The notes under the pieces were generated by a model. The model saw only the letters and a list, made by a program, of their open reading frames with translations, ran no database searches and was not told where the DNA came from. Below are positions 43,607 to 52,589 of a DNA stretch of 64,000 nucleotides, piece after piece (within the stretch, counting starts at the first letter, position 1; each line of letters opens with the position of its first letter). The position numbers were made by a program, and so were the translations under genes. The DNA is taken from contig JBPOFU010000005.1 of the NCBI GenBank assembly GCA_051252075.1, forward strand, positions 1 to 64,000, read 5' to 3'. Source of the DNA: Oceanococcus sp051252075. Lineage in GTDB: Bacteria > Pseudomonadota > Gammaproteobacteria > Nevskiales > Oceanococcaceae.

Positions 43607-45391
43607 ATGGTGTCGAACGAAAGCACTGATAACACTCTCGTCGTAACGACGACTGACAACAAATCAACCGCCAGCAGTGGCGATAATGCAGCAGCGCCGG
43701 CAGCGGCTAAGCCTGCGCGTAAGCCGCGTGCCCCGCGTAAACCCAAAGTGGCAGCAGCCCCTGCGGCCGCTGCAGAATCGCCAGCTCCTGCTGCGAGTGA
43801 GTCAGCGCCCGCAAAGCCTGCCGAAACTCCCGCTAAACCTGCTGAAGCTGCTGGACAAGCGAACAGAGAGCAAAAGCCCTCTGGCGGGCAGAATGATGAC
43901 TCTGGTGGTGATTCTGACCGTGGTAACAATGATCGAGGCAACAACGACCGTGGTCAAAATCGCAACAACAGCAACAACAATCGGCAGCGCGGACGTAATC
44001 GGCGCAATCCCCGTGGTCCTCGTAGCAACGACAACCGCAATGACAATCGCGGCGATGGCCGTAATGACAATCGCGGTGATGGTGGCGGGGCAAATGAGCC
44101 GCGCTATGTCGTTAATGAAGAATTGCCAGCGATTGACTTGGTTGAGCTCAAGCGCAAGCGCGGTGAAGAGCTACTGACGATTGCGCAGAAGCTGGAGATT
44201 GAAAACATATCCCGCATTAAAAAGCAGGATTTGATTTTTCAATTGCTGAAAGGTTTTGCCCGCGCTGGGCATCAGCTTGATGTCACTGGAGTTCTTGAGA
44301 TTCTGTCTGACGGTTACGGCTTCTTGCGCAATACCGATGATTCTTATGATTCCGGTCCAGACGATATCTACGTATCGCCTAGCCAAGTGCGTCGATTCTC
44401 ATTGCGCACGGGTGACACCATTACGGGTTCCATTCGTCCGCCGAAACAGGGTGAGCGGTATTTCGCTTTGCTCAAAGTCGACACCATCAACTATGAGCCG
44501 CCTGAGAATTCGCGCACCAAGGTGCCGTTTGAAAATCTGACGCCTTTGTTCCCGAATGAGCGTATTCGCATGGAGCGCGGCAATGGCTCTACTGAAGACA
44601 TTACGGCGCGTGTTGTTGATCTTTGTGCGCCTATAGGTTGTGGTCAGCGTGGTTTGATCGTGGCTCCTCCGAAAGCCGGTAAAACGGTGTTGTTGCAAAA
44701 CATTGCTCAAAGCATTGCGCACAACTATCCAGAACATTTCTTACTGGTGCTGTTGATTGATGAGCGGCCAGAGGAAGTGACCGATATGCAGCGCACAGTG
44801 CGCGGCGAAGTCTTATCGTCCACTTTTGATCAACCGGCGCAGCGTCATGTGCAAGTGGCTGAGATGGTGATCGAAAAAGCCAAGCGCCTAGTCGAGCACA
44901 AACGCAATGTGGTGATCCTGCTGGATTCCATCACGCGTTTGGCGCGAGCTTACAATACGGTAGCTCCGTCCTCCGGCAAGGTCTTGTCCGGTGGTGTGGA
45001 CGCCAACGCCTTGCAAAAACCGAAGCGTTTCTTTGGTGCGGCACGCAACATTGAAGAAGGTGGCTCATTAACCATCATCGCAACAGCCTTGGTGGATACC
45101 GGCTCGCGCATGGATGAAGTGATCTACGAAGAGTTCAAGGGCACGGGCAACATGGAGCTGCATTTGGATAGGCGCATCGCTGAGAAGCGTGTGTTCCCAG
45201 CCATTAACATCAACCGCTCTGGTACCCGCCGTGAAGAGCTCACCACCGACCCGTCAGAACTGCAAAGCGTGTGGATTTTGCGCAAGTTGCTGCATTCCAT
45301 GGACGAATTGGGCGCGATGGAGTTGTTGTTGGACCGCATGAAGCAGACCAAAACCAATGCTGACTTTTTTGCTGCTATGAAGCGCAATTAG
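43607..45391 (+). CDS. rho: Transcription termination factor Rho with long disordered N-terminal extension
   Basis: Rho is the hexameric RNA-dependent ATPase that ends transcription. The core starts at about residue 178 ('LVELKRKRGEELL', Rho_N; then the cold-shock RNA-binding fold with 'DGYGFLRN'), with Walker A 'APPKAGKT' and Walker B-type 'VILLDSITRLARAYN'. Before it lie about 175 extra residues: Ala/Pro/Lys rich (about 28-90), then Asn/Asp/Arg/Gly rich repeats (about 95-160). The total is 594 residues against 419 in E. coli. Such extensions in other bacteria bind RNA and can phase-separate. A terminator follows 20 bases after the stop. Confidence 0.96.
   Translation: MVSNESTDNTLVVTTTDNKSTASSGDNAAAPAAAKPARKPRAPRKPKVAAAPAAAAESPAPAASESAPAKPAETPAKPAEAAGQANREQKPSGGQNDDSGGDSDRGNNDRGNNDRGQNRNNSNNNRQRGRNRRNPRGPRSNDNRNDNRGDGRNDNRGDGGGANEPRYVVNEELPAIDLVELKRKRGEELLTIAQKLEIENISRIKKQDLIFQLLKGFARAGHQLDVTGVLEILSDGYGFLRNTDDSYDSGPDDIYVSPSQVRRFSLRTGDTITGSIRPPKQGERYFALLKVDTINYEPPENSRTKVPFENLTPLFPNERIRMERGNGSTEDITARVVDLCAPIGCGQRGLIVAPPKAGKTVLLQNIAQSIAHNYPEHFLLVLLIDERPEEVTDMQRTVRGEVLSSTFDQPAQRHVQVAEMVIEKAKRLVEHKRNVVILLDSITRLARAYNTVAPSSGKVLSGGVDANALQKPKRFFGAARNIEEGGSLTIIATALVDTGSRMDEVIYEEFKGTGNMELHLDRRIAEKRVFPAININRSGTRREELTTDPSELQSVWILRKLLHSMDELGAMELLLDRMKQTKTNADFFAAMKRN
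43915..44090 (+). repeat. Repetitive Asn/Asp/Arg/Gly coding tract in rho
   Basis: The DNA encodes imperfect short repeats: three copies near D-R-G-N-N (about residues 104-117) and two near R-N-D-N-R-G-D-G (about 144-158). The tandem repeats look prone to copy-number change between strains. They lie outside the conserved Rho fold. Confidence 0.75.
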
Positions 45392-45410
45392 CCGTATCGG
45401 TTATAAATAA

Positions 45411-45437
45411 AAAGGCCCAGCAATCGCTGGGCCTTTT
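45411..45437 (+). terminator. Intrinsic terminator after rho
   Basis: The stem aaggcccagc / gctgggcctt (45412-45435, four-base loop aatc) is flanked by A-rich and T-rich runs, so it can work in both directions between rho and the convergent pmbA. Its T-run on the plus strand is tttt-g-ttttt. Confidence 0.88.
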
Positions 45438-45470
45438 GTTTTTACAACAAGTGCGTTTGCACAGTTGCGA

Positions 45471-46835
45471 TTAACTGCCTGCAATCATCATCGAGCCCAG
45501 CATGATGGAGCCGCAACGTAGAGTGGCCGCGGTTTCAATATCGGAGCCTATGGCTTGAATGTCCGCGTACATGTCCAGCAAGTTGCCCGCAATGGTGATC
45601 CCTGCAACGGGATAGGCCGGAGCGCCATTTTCATACCAAATGCCAGCGGCACCGCGTGAATAATCGCCAGTGCTGCTGTTCACGCCTTGCCCCATCAATT
45701 CGGTGATCAGCAAGCCAGTGCCGAGTTGCGCCATGAGCTGATGTTGATCGGCTTGCACGGTGGCGCTGACTTCTGTTGAGCGCATGCCGCCCGCGTTGCC
45801 GGTGGTCTCCAGGCCCAATTTGCGTGCGGAGTAGCTGCCCAGCAACCACGTGCGCAGGTGCCCATCTTGAATGATGGCTTGTTCGCGCGTTGCCACCCCT
45901 TCGCCATCGAACCAACCGCAGCCATAGCGTCCCGCAATGTGTGGGCGTTGTATGAGATTGACCGCTTCTGGAAAAATCTGTTGATCCAGCTTGTCCAATA
46001 AAAAGCTGGAGCGGCGGTACAGGGCGCCGCCGCTGATGGCGCCCAGCATGTGGCCTAGCAGGCCGCGTGCGAGCTCGGGTGGGAATACCACGCCGGCACG
46101 TTGCGTTTTTACTTTTTGTGGGTCTAGTCGCGTCACCGCGCGTTGTGCGGCAATACGGCCGATGTCCTGCGCGTTTTGCAGTTGCGCGAAGTTGCTGGCG
46201 CGTGAATACCAGTAGTCGCGCTGCATATCCTGGTCGCTGTTGGCAATCACCGCCACCGACACACTGTAGTCGGTGCTGGTGCGCGCTCCACGAAAGCCGT
46301 CCGAGCTCATCAGCACATCGCGGCTCCTGTGAGCATTCACGCTGGCGCCTTCGGAATTGCTGATTTTGGCGTCAGTGTCGAAGGCGGCCTGCTCGCATTG
46401 CAAAGCCAGTGCACGGCTTTGGTCCACTGACAAGGGGCTGGGATGGTCCAGTGCGGGGTCGCCAAAGTCGGTGGCCAGGCGTGCTTTGTCGGGCAGGCCG
46501 GCGGCTTCATCTTCTTGGGTGTAGCGCGCAATGGTGCACGCGGCTTCAACGATTTCACCTATAGAGTCCGGTTTGAGGTCTCCGGTATTGGCATGTCCGC
46601 GGCGCTGGCCAAAATACACGGTAATACCGAGGTCATTGTCACGCTGAAATTCGACCGATTCCAATTCTCTGTTGCGCAGCTGCGTGGTCAGGCCGCAAGT
46701 GCTGCCCAGCGAAACCGAGGCTGCTGTGGCACCGAAATGTTTGGCGCGATCCAAAGCCAACTGCCCAATCTCGTACAGGGCGGCTTCTTCGGGTAGGTTT
46801 TGGTCTATGGCTTTAGTGGCCACGCGAGTGCTCAT
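45471..46835 (-). CDS. pmbA: Metalloprotease PmbA (TldE)
   Basis: PmbA (TldE) pairs with TldD as a two-subunit metalloprotease that processes peptides such as microcin B17 or degrades unfolded segments. The 454-residue protein has the PmbA features 'DNDLGITVYFGQRRGHANT', 'FFPEAVNL'-type central region and the C-terminal 'GNLLDMYADIQAIGSDIE'. PmbA lacks the catalytic metal motif HExxxH of TldD, and none is seen here. tldD is not in the window. It is coupled to mpl by an ATGA overlap. Confidence 0.94.
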   Translation of the reverse strand: MSTRVATKAIDQNLPEEAALYEIGQLALDRAKHFGATAASVSLGSTCGLTTQLRNRELESVEFQRDNDLGITVYFGQRRGHANTGDLKPDSIGEIVEAACTIARYTQEDEAAGLPDKARLATDFGDPALDHPSPLSVDQSRALALQCEQAAFDTDAKISNSEGASVNAHRSRDVLMSSDGFRGARTSTDYSVSVAVIANSDQDMQRDYWYSRASNFAQLQNAQDIGRIAAQRAVTRLDPQKVKTQRAGVVFPPELARGLLGHMLGAISGGALYRRSSFLLDKLDQQIFPEAVNLIQRPHIAGRYGCGWFDGEGVATREQAIIQDGHLRTWLLGSYSARKLGLETTGNAGGMRSTEVSATVQADQHQLMAQLGTGLLITELMGQGVNSSTGDYSRGAAGIWYENGAPAYPVAGITIAGNLLDMYADIQAIGSDIETAATLRCGSIMLGSMMIAGS

Positions 46836-48193
46836 GCGCGGGTTTCCTTCAATTGTTGGGGGAGGTGCGTAGGCAAGCCATCAAAGCTGCCATTGCTCAT
46901 GAGTACGATGGTGTCGCCGGCTTGAGCTTGCGCGCAAATCGCGGCGCTGAGGTCTGGGCTGTTGGCGTGGCAGTGCAGCTTGTCACCCAATTGCTGTTGC
47001 AAATCATGGGTAGACCAACTTAGCTCTGGACGCGCCAAAATGTGAATGATGTCGGCGCCTTGCAATGATGGGCCAAGGGCTGCGGCATGGGCTCCGGCGC
47101 GCATGGAATTGCTGCGCGGTTCCAGCGCCACGATAAGTCGGCCCTGGGTTTGTCCGGCTTTTAAGGCGCGTATGGTTTTCGCGATGGCCGTAGGGTGATG
47201 GGCAAAATCGTCATAGACACGGATGCCATCAATCTCGCCTTTTAAATCGAGCCGTCGTGCGACGCCTTTAAAGCGCGCTAGCGCTTCCGCAGCTATCGGC
47301 GGTGTCACACCCGCATGGCGCGCAGCGAGCACGGCCATCAGCGCATTTTGCGCATTGTGTTCCCCGCGTTGCGACCAATGGATTTGCGCCTGTCGTTGAT
47401 CTGCGCAATAGATATCGAATTGGCTCCAGTCTTCCGATTGAGGCCGCAAGTGCCAGCCGGTTGGTGCGCCGGCGAGGCAGGTATCCGACCAGCAGCCTTG
47501 TTGTAATACACGCTGCAGTGCGTCGTCGTCGTGGGGCAGTATGACTTGGCCGCTGCTAGGAATGGTGCGTACCAGATGGTGAAATTGCCGCTCGATGGCG
47601 GCCAAATTATCGAAGATGTCGGCGTGGTCGAATTCCAAGTTGTTCAGGATCGCCGTGCGTGGGCGGTAATGCACAAATTTAGAGCGCTTATCAAAGAACG
47701 CGGTATCGTATTCGTCGGCTTCTATGACAAAAAAGGGCGCAGCTCCCATACGTGCAGAGACTGGGAAATTGCCGGGTAAGCCGCCAATTAAAAAGCCCGG
47801 GTTGAGCTTGGCGTCTTCCAGTATCCACGCCAGCATGGAGCTAGTCGTGGTTTTGCCGTGGGTGCCTGCGACGGCGAGTACCCAGCGATCCTTGAGTAGG
47901 TTCTCGGCCAGCCATTGCGGTCCGGAAATGTAAGGAAAACCACGATCCAATACATATTCCATGGCTGGATTTCCGCGCGCGACCACATTGCCTACGACGA
48001 TTTGGTCGGGCAGCGGATCCAAGTGCGCCGGGTCGTAGCCGTTCATCACCTCAATCCCGAGGGCTTCTAACTGCGTGCTCATGGGCGGCCAGGCAGCGGC
48101 ATCGGAACCCGTCACCTTGTGTCCCGCTTCACGTGCAAGCGCGGCGATACCGGCCATAAACGTGCCGCAAATACCAAGTATGTGGATATGCAT
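46832..48193 (-). CDS. mpl: UDP-N-acetylmuramate:L-alanyl-gamma-D-glutamyl-meso-DAP ligase
   Basis: Mpl reattaches recycled tripeptide to UDP-MurNAc in peptidoglycan recycling. The 453-residue Mur ligase begins 'MHIHILGICGTFMAG' and has 'VAGTHGKTTTSSMLAWIL' (P-loop), 'NNLEFDHADIF' and 'VYDDFAHHPTAI', all standard for Mpl. Together with pgeF and murI in the window it adds to the wall-metabolism genes. It overlaps pmbA by four bases and the upstream small membrane protein by one base. Confidence 0.96.
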   Translation of the reverse strand: MHIHILGICGTFMAGIAALAREAGHKVTGSDAAAWPPMSTQLEALGIEVMNGYDPAHLDPLPDQIVVGNVVARGNPAMEYVLDRGFPYISGPQWLAENLLKDRWVLAVAGTHGKTTTSSMLAWILEDAKLNPGFLIGGLPGNFPVSARMGAAPFFVIEADEYDTAFFDKRSKFVHYRPRTAILNNLEFDHADIFDNLAAIERQFHHLVRTIPSSGQVILPHDDDALQRVLQQGCWSDTCLAGAPTGWHLRPQSEDWSQFDIYCADQRQAQIHWSQRGEHNAQNALMAVLAARHAGVTPPIAAEALARFKGVARRLDLKGEIDGIRVYDDFAHHPTAIAKTIRALKAGQTQGRLIVALEPRSNSMRAGAHAAALGPSLQGADIIHILARPELSWSTHDLQQQLGDKLHCHANSPDLSAAICAQAQAGDTIVLMSNGSFDGLPTHLPQQLKETRA

Positions 48194-48741
48194 TAGAACA
48201 AGCTGCTCAACATGCCTACGATCACGATGAGCAGAATTTCATACAGCAGCGAAACACAGACACCTAAGCCTAGGGTTAGGCCCAGGGCATGCCGGAAAAT
48301 ATGCGCACTGATCATTAAACCCCATATGCTCAAACCGGCCCAGGCGTACATCGCTATAGCGGGGACATCCAGCTGTTGTGGCGAGATTTCCGGGTTTTCC
48401 GTAAGCGCGGTGAGCAGTGGTTTGAGGGTATTGAGCGGGAACAGCAACAGCGCGCCGATTGCGGTGCCGGCAAGAAAAAGGGCCGACAGTGTTTGGTTAA
48501 AACGCTCAGGCGTTTTGCGCCAATTTAATAAACTGCGCACAAACACAGCCAATATCGCCATACTCATCAGCGATTGAGTCAGTGCTGCAGCGTAATCGCT
48601 GACCAACATCATGCGCGCAAATGCAGAGAGAAAAAATAACCCGGCAGAGACTTGTAGCAGGCTGGTAGAGGAAGGTAAGTCTTGCGGGCCGGCTTTGAGC
48701 AGCATGAGCTGCGTCAGGCGTGATGCAATGACATTGAACAT
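48193..48741 (-). CDS. Uncharacterised small multi-pass membrane protein
   Basis: The 182-residue protein has about five hydrophobic segments (about 30-47, 52-70, 85-104, 130-148 and 157-180) and no recognised catalytic motif. The overall hydropathy and Ala/Leu composition recall YIP1-type membrane proteins, but I could not confirm this. Its stop overlaps the mpl start by one base (TAATG), so it heads the mpl-pmbA operon and may be translated with it. It is divergent from rnd with a 30-base gap. Confidence 0.7.
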   Translation of the reverse strand: MFNVIASRLTQLMLLKAGPQDLPSSTSLLQVSAGLFFLSAFARMMLVSDYAAALTQSLMSMAILAVFVRSLLNWRKTPERFNQTLSALFLAGTAIGALLLFPLNTLKPLLTALTENPEISPQQLDVPAIAMYAWAGLSIWGLMISAHIFRHALGLTLGLGVCVSLLYEILLIVIVGMLSSLF

Positions 48742-48771
48742 GGGCGGGCCGATAGTCCGTATGATGAATTG

Positions 48772-49836
48772 ATGACCGAATTACTCAGTTGCAGCGACAG
48801 TCTGGCTGCTTTTTGTGATCGCGCAAACCAAGTCCAAGCTTTGGCGTTGGATACCGAGTTTATGCGCGAGCGTACCTATTATCCCGAATTGTGCCTGATT
48901 CAGGCAGCTATACCGGGTGAGATTGTATTAATCGACCCGTTGAGTGAGGTTGATCTCAAGCCTCTTGCGCAATTAATGCCGCTTGGGCCGGACAAAATTT
49001 TGCACGCCTGCAGGCAGGATCAGGAGGTTTTGCAAGCTGCACTATCGCGTGTGCCTCAACCCCTGTTTGATACCCAATATGCCGCGGCGCTGTGTGGTTT
49101 TGCGCCGCAAGCCTCCTATGCAACGCTGGTCAATGAATTGTGCGGGGTCAGCTTAGCCAAGGGTGCTACGCGTACTGATTGGACGCGCAGGCCGCTGAGC
49201 AGCGCGCAGTTGGAGTATGCGGCTGACGATGTCCGTTATTTGCACGATATACGCGAGCAGTTGACTGAGCGTTTGCAGCGATCCAAGCGCTTTTCTTGGT
49301 TCACCGAGGATATGCAGCGCGTGGCCACTCAAGAGCTGGATGTGAACGACGACGAAGTTTGGGGGCGGGTTAAGGGCAAAGCGCAGCTTCAAGGGCGGGC
49401 TCTGGCGGTGCTGCAAGCACTGGCTGCGTGGCGCGAACGCCTTGCTAAATCAAGTAACCGGCCGCGCCGCTGGGTTTTGTCTGATGAGGCCCTACTGGCC
49501 TTGGCGAGAGCGCAGCCGACATCGCATCAACAACTGCAGCAAATCAAGGACGTGCCCGAAGGCGTGGTGCGCAAGCAATCTGATGCATTGTTGGAGTGCA
49601 TCGCGCTGGCTCAAGATGGCGAGATTCCCGTGTTGGATCAGCGTATGCCAGACAAAGCACTAGTTAAGCGTTTGCAGCAAGAACTGCGCAGTGTTGCGGA
49701 AGAGCTGCAACTCGATGCCAGCGTATTGGCAACACGCTCTGACCTCAATGCGCTCGCGTTGAATGGCAGCAGCGAGCGCTTGCAACAAGGTTGGCGTCAT
49801 CACGTCGTGAACCAAGCCTTGTTGGCTATTTTATAG
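48772..49836 (+). CDS. rnd: Ribonuclease D
   Basis: RNase D trims the 3' ends of tRNA precursors. The 354-residue protein has the DEDDy exonuclease: 'LALDTEFMRERTYYPELCLIQ' (first Asp, Glu), 'HACRQDQEVL' (Asp) and 'YAADDVRYLHDI' (Tyr, Asp). An HRDC domain follows at about 215-290. The ATG at 48772 is preferred to a TTG three bases earlier. It is convergent with adk. Confidence 0.94.
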   Translation: MTELLSCSDSLAAFCDRANQVQALALDTEFMRERTYYPELCLIQAAIPGEIVLIDPLSEVDLKPLAQLMPLGPDKILHACRQDQEVLQAALSRVPQPLFDTQYAAALCGFAPQASYATLVNELCGVSLAKGATRTDWTRRPLSSAQLEYAADDVRYLHDIREQLTERLQRSKRFSWFTEDMQRVATQELDVNDDEVWGRVKGKAQLQGRALAVLQALAAWRERLAKSSNRPRRWVLSDEALLALARAQPTSHQQLQQIKDVPEGVVRKQSDALLECIALAQDGEIPVLDQRMPDKALVKRLQQELRSVAEELQLDASVLATRSDLNALALNGSSERLQQGWRHHVVNQALLAIL

Positions 49837-49845
49837 CGCTGTCCG

Positions 49846-49867
49846 CGCGAGACGGTAGCGTCTCGCG
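49846..49867. terminator. Symmetric hairpin between convergent rnd and adk
   Basis: The perfect nine-base stem cgcgagacg / cgtctcgcg with a four-base loop sits in the 39-base gap between the two stops. It has no T-run on either strand, so it may be a Rho-assisted or RNA-end-protecting hairpin rather than a classic terminator. Confidence 0.45.
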
Positions 49868-49875
49868 GCGGTGAA

Positions 49876-50526
49876 TTATGCGTCGGCTAATGCTGCGGTA
49901 ATGCTTGCAAACACAGCGTCGAGCTCACCTTCACCTTCGATGCTGGCCAGCTTGCCTTGTTCATCGTAGTAGTTCACCAAAGGTTCGGTTTGATCCTGGT
50001 AAACGTTCAAACGGTGTGAAATTGTTTCTTCATTGTCGTCTGCGCGATGGGCCAAATCAGTGCCACCACAGCGATCACAAACGCCGTCGTTTTGCGGAGG
50101 GCTAAAGTAAACGTTGTACATCTGCCCGCAGCTGCTGCAAGTGCGGCGACCGGTCAAACGTTTCACCAAATTGGCGAACTCAACGTTGATCAAGATCGCT
50201 TTCTGCAGTGGTTTGCCCAATTTGCTTAACATCTCATCGAGCGCGGCAGCCTGCGCAGTACTGCGCGGGAATCCGTCGAGAATGAATCCGTTTTGCGTGT
50301 CAGCTTCATTCAAGCGTTCGCCGATCATGCCAATCACGATGTCATCGGCCACTAAAGCACCGGCATCCATGGCTTGTTTCGCGCGTTGGCCCAATTCGGA
50401 TTGGGCTTTCACTGCGGCGCGCAGCAAGTCGCCGGTTGAGATTTGGGGAATGCTGTGAGCATCCATCAACTTCTTGGCTTGTGTGCCTTTGCCGGAGCCT
50501 GGTGCGCCAAGCAGAACAATACGCAT
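49876..50526 (-). CDS. adk: Adenylate kinase
   Basis: Adk interconverts AMP + ATP and 2 ADP. The 216-residue protein starts MRIVLLGAPGSGKGTQ (P-loop), with 'ISTGDLLRAAV', 'FILDGFPRS' and a LID domain that contains a four-cysteine zinc site: 'CSSCGQMYN' and 'CDRCGG'. Zinc LIDs are more common in Gram-positives than in enterics, though they occur in other gammaproteobacteria. The start at 50526 was chosen; the longer frame to 50595 has an unconserved leader. It is divergent from pfk, leaving 184 bases. Confidence 0.95.
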   Translation of the reverse strand: MRIVLLGAPGSGKGTQAKKLMDAHSIPQISTGDLLRAAVKAQSELGQRAKQAMDAGALVADDIVIGMIGERLNEADTQNGFILDGFPRSTAQAAALDEMLSKLGKPLQKAILINVEFANLVKRLTGRRTCSSCGQMYNVYFSPPQNDGVCDRCGGTDLAHRADDNEETISHRLNVYQDQTEPLVNYYDEQGKLASIEGEGELDAVFASITAALADA

Positions 50527-50710
50527 AAATCTGTCCGTGTAGCCCCAATCCGGGCTGGAACCGCGAACCCTAGCCGCTGAAAACGCAGTCGTCAACGCTT
50601 CTTTATAAGCGTCATCGGGGCAAATTCAGTACAATTCGCGCCAGTTTTGCGCTGTGGTCTGTCTGCCCGCGGCATCTCTTTTGTATTTACCTATTTTGAT
50701 GGGAGCCGGG

Positions 50711-51979
50711 ATGCCCAGTCCCAAAAACGCGTTTTACGCGCAATCTGGTGGTGTGACCGCCGTTATCAATGTTTCAGCTGCTGCGGTGATAGAAACTGCG
50801 CGCAAACACCCGACAAAAATCGGCAAAGTGTTTGCTGGACGCGATGGCATCATTGGCGCGCTGACGGAAGACTTGATTGACACCTCGCAAGAGCCACCGG
50901 CGGCGATCGCTGCGCTAAAACACACGCCTGCTGGCGCGTTTGGCTCTTGTCGTTACAAGCTCAAAGGCTTTGAAAAAAATCTGGCGGAATACGAGCGCTT
51001 AATCGAAGTGTTCAAAGCGCACGATATTGGCTACTTTTTTTACAACGGTGGTGGCGATTCGGCTGATACCTGTTTGAAGGTCAGCCAGTTGGCTGAAAAA
51101 ATGGGTTACCCGATTCAGGCGATCCATGTGCCCAAAACCATGGATAACGATTTACCATTAACCGATTGCTGTCCTGGGTTCGGCTCAGTGGCCAAATACA
51201 CTGCCGTTTCCATCCGTGAAGCGGGTTTTGATCTGCGCTCCATGTGCAAAACATCAACCAAAGTTTTCATCTTGGAAGTGATGGGCCGCCATGCCGGTTG
51301 GACCGCAGCTGCTGGAGGCTTGGCAGCGGAACAAGAGGGCGATGATCCGCACATCATTTTGTTTCCGGAAGTGGTTTTTGACGAAGCGAAATTCCTCGCC
51401 CGCGTTCAGGCCTGCGTCGATGCCTATGGTTACTGCACCATTGTTGCATCGGAAGGAATAAAGAACGCCGCCGGTAAGTTTGTTGCTGACGCGGGCAACG
51501 TGGATGCTTTTGGGCATACCCAATTGGGTGGTGTTGCCAGCACTTTGGCTAGTCGTATCCAATCGCAGCTGGGCCTGAAATATCACTACGCCATTGCGGA
51601 TTACTTGATGCGCTCCGCCCGTCACGTGGCCTCACGAACCGATGTAGAGCAGGCCTATGCCGTAGGCGAGGCGGCTGTTGAAATGGCCATAGCGGGTAAG
51701 AGCGGGATTATGGCGGCTATTGAACGCCTATCCGATGAGCCGTACACCTGGACGGTGGGTGAAGCGCCATTGGATCAGGTCGCAAATGTGGAAAAGAAAA
51801 TGCCAGCGGACTATATTTCCGAAGATGGTTTTCACATTACCGAAGCCTGCCGCCGATACTTATTACCTTTGATTGCGGGGGAAGATTACCCGCCATATCG
51901 TAATGGCCTTCCAGCCTACGCGACGCTTAAAAACATCGCGGTTGAGAAAAAGACCGGTCGCGAGTTCACAGTTTCTTGA
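50711..51979 (+). CDS. pfp: Pyrophosphate-dependent 6-phosphofructokinase
   Basis: This phosphofructokinase converts fructose 6-phosphate and PPi to fructose 1,6-bisphosphate reversibly. The 422-residue protein has 'YNGGGDSADT' (about 111-120) and 'PKTMDNDLPL' (about 141-150). Asp116 and Lys142 sit where E. coli ATP-PfkA has Gly104 and Gly124, the residues that set PPi versus ATP use. The ATG at 50711 is preceded by GGGAGCCGGG. The longer frame from 50654 lacks conservation. It lies next to adk (divergent) and 35 bases before a soluble pyrophosphatase gene. Confidence 0.9.
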   Translation: MPSPKNAFYAQSGGVTAVINVSAAAVIETARKHPTKIGKVFAGRDGIIGALTEDLIDTSQEPPAAIAALKHTPAGAFGSCRYKLKGFEKNLAEYERLIEVFKAHDIGYFFYNGGGDSADTCLKVSQLAEKMGYPIQAIHVPKTMDNDLPLTDCCPGFGSVAKYTAVSIREAGFDLRSMCKTSTKVFILEVMGRHAGWTAAAGGLAAEQEGDDPHIILFPEVVFDEAKFLARVQACVDAYGYCTIVASEGIKNAAGKFVADAGNVDAFGHTQLGGVASTLASRIQSQLGLKYHYAIADYLMRSARHVASRTDVEQAYAVGEAAVEMAIAGKSGIMAAIERLSDEPYTWTVGEAPLDQVANVEKKMPADYISEDGFHITEACRRYLLPLIAGEDYPPYRNGLPAYATLKNIAVEKKTGREFTVS

Positions 51980-52014
51980 AGTCCCTGATTTTTCGATTTA
52001 GATAGGAGTATTCC

Positions 52015-52545
52015 ATGGGTTACGAAGCAATAGGCCCGGGCAAAAACGCCCCCGATGAGATTCAAGTTGTCATTGAGATCGCCGCTCACGGCGCGCCAGT
52101 GAAATATGAAGTCGATAAGGATTCAAACACCTTGTTTGTCGATCGTTTCATGAATGTCGCCATGCATTACCCAGCCAACTACGGCTTTGTAAACAAGACT
52201 TTGTACGATGACGGCGATCCTGTTGATGTCTTGGTATTGACCCCGTATCCCATCGTGCCGGGCTGCGTGATCAAAGCACGTCCTGTGGCTGTGCTGATGA
52301 CCGAAGACGAGTCCGGTATGGATGCCAAGATTTTGGCCGTGCCTACGGATAAAGTGTCCACCGGTTACTACAAAGACATGAAAGATTTGGCCGATGTGCC
52401 AGAGCGCCTGCAGAAAGAAATCACGCACTTCTTTGAGCGTTATAAAGACAATGAAGAAGGCAAGTGGGTCAAAGTGACCGGCTGGGAAGGTGCAGCGCGC
52501 GCTAAAGAAGAGATTCAAAAATCGATGGACGCTTACAAAGGTTAA
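52015..52545 (+). CDS. ppa: Soluble inorganic pyrophosphatase (family I)
   Basis: A 176-residue family I pyrophosphatase: 'VKYEVDKDSNTLFVDRF', the metal ligands in 'DDGDPVDVLVLTPYP' and 'DAKILAVPTDKVS', then 'FFERYKDNEEGKWVKVTGW'. It removes the PPi released by biosynthesis. A good ribosome-binding site (AGGAG) precedes the ATG. It is probably cotranscribed with the PPi-dependent phosphofructokinase, with which it competes for the same substrate. Confidence 0.97.
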   Translation: MGYEAIGPGKNAPDEIQVVIEIAAHGAPVKYEVDKDSNTLFVDRFMNVAMHYPANYGFVNKTLYDDGDPVDVLVLTPYPIVPGCVIKARPVAVLMTEDESGMDAKILAVPTDKVSTGYYKDMKDLADVPERLQKEITHFFERYKDNEEGKWVKVTGWEGAARAKEEIQKSMDAYKG

Positions 52546-52562
52546 TCTTTGCTAAGTGGTTC

Positions 52563-52589
52563 AAAGGCCCTTCCAGTGTGGAGGGCCTT
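52563..52589 (+). terminator. Hairpin after ppa
   Basis: The stem aaggccc-t-tcc / gga-gggcctt with one bulged base and a five-base loop follows ppa by 17 bases. A proper T-run is missing, so it is a weak candidate terminator. Confidence 0.5.

Noticed and set aside
43915..44090. CRISPR-like or VNTR array
   Set aside because: The repeats are short, imperfect, in frame and part of the rho gene; there are no regular spacers.
43833..44093. Cys/His-rich frame opposite the rho repeat tract
   Set aside because: Its odd composition is the mirror of the rho repeats; there is no evidence for translation.
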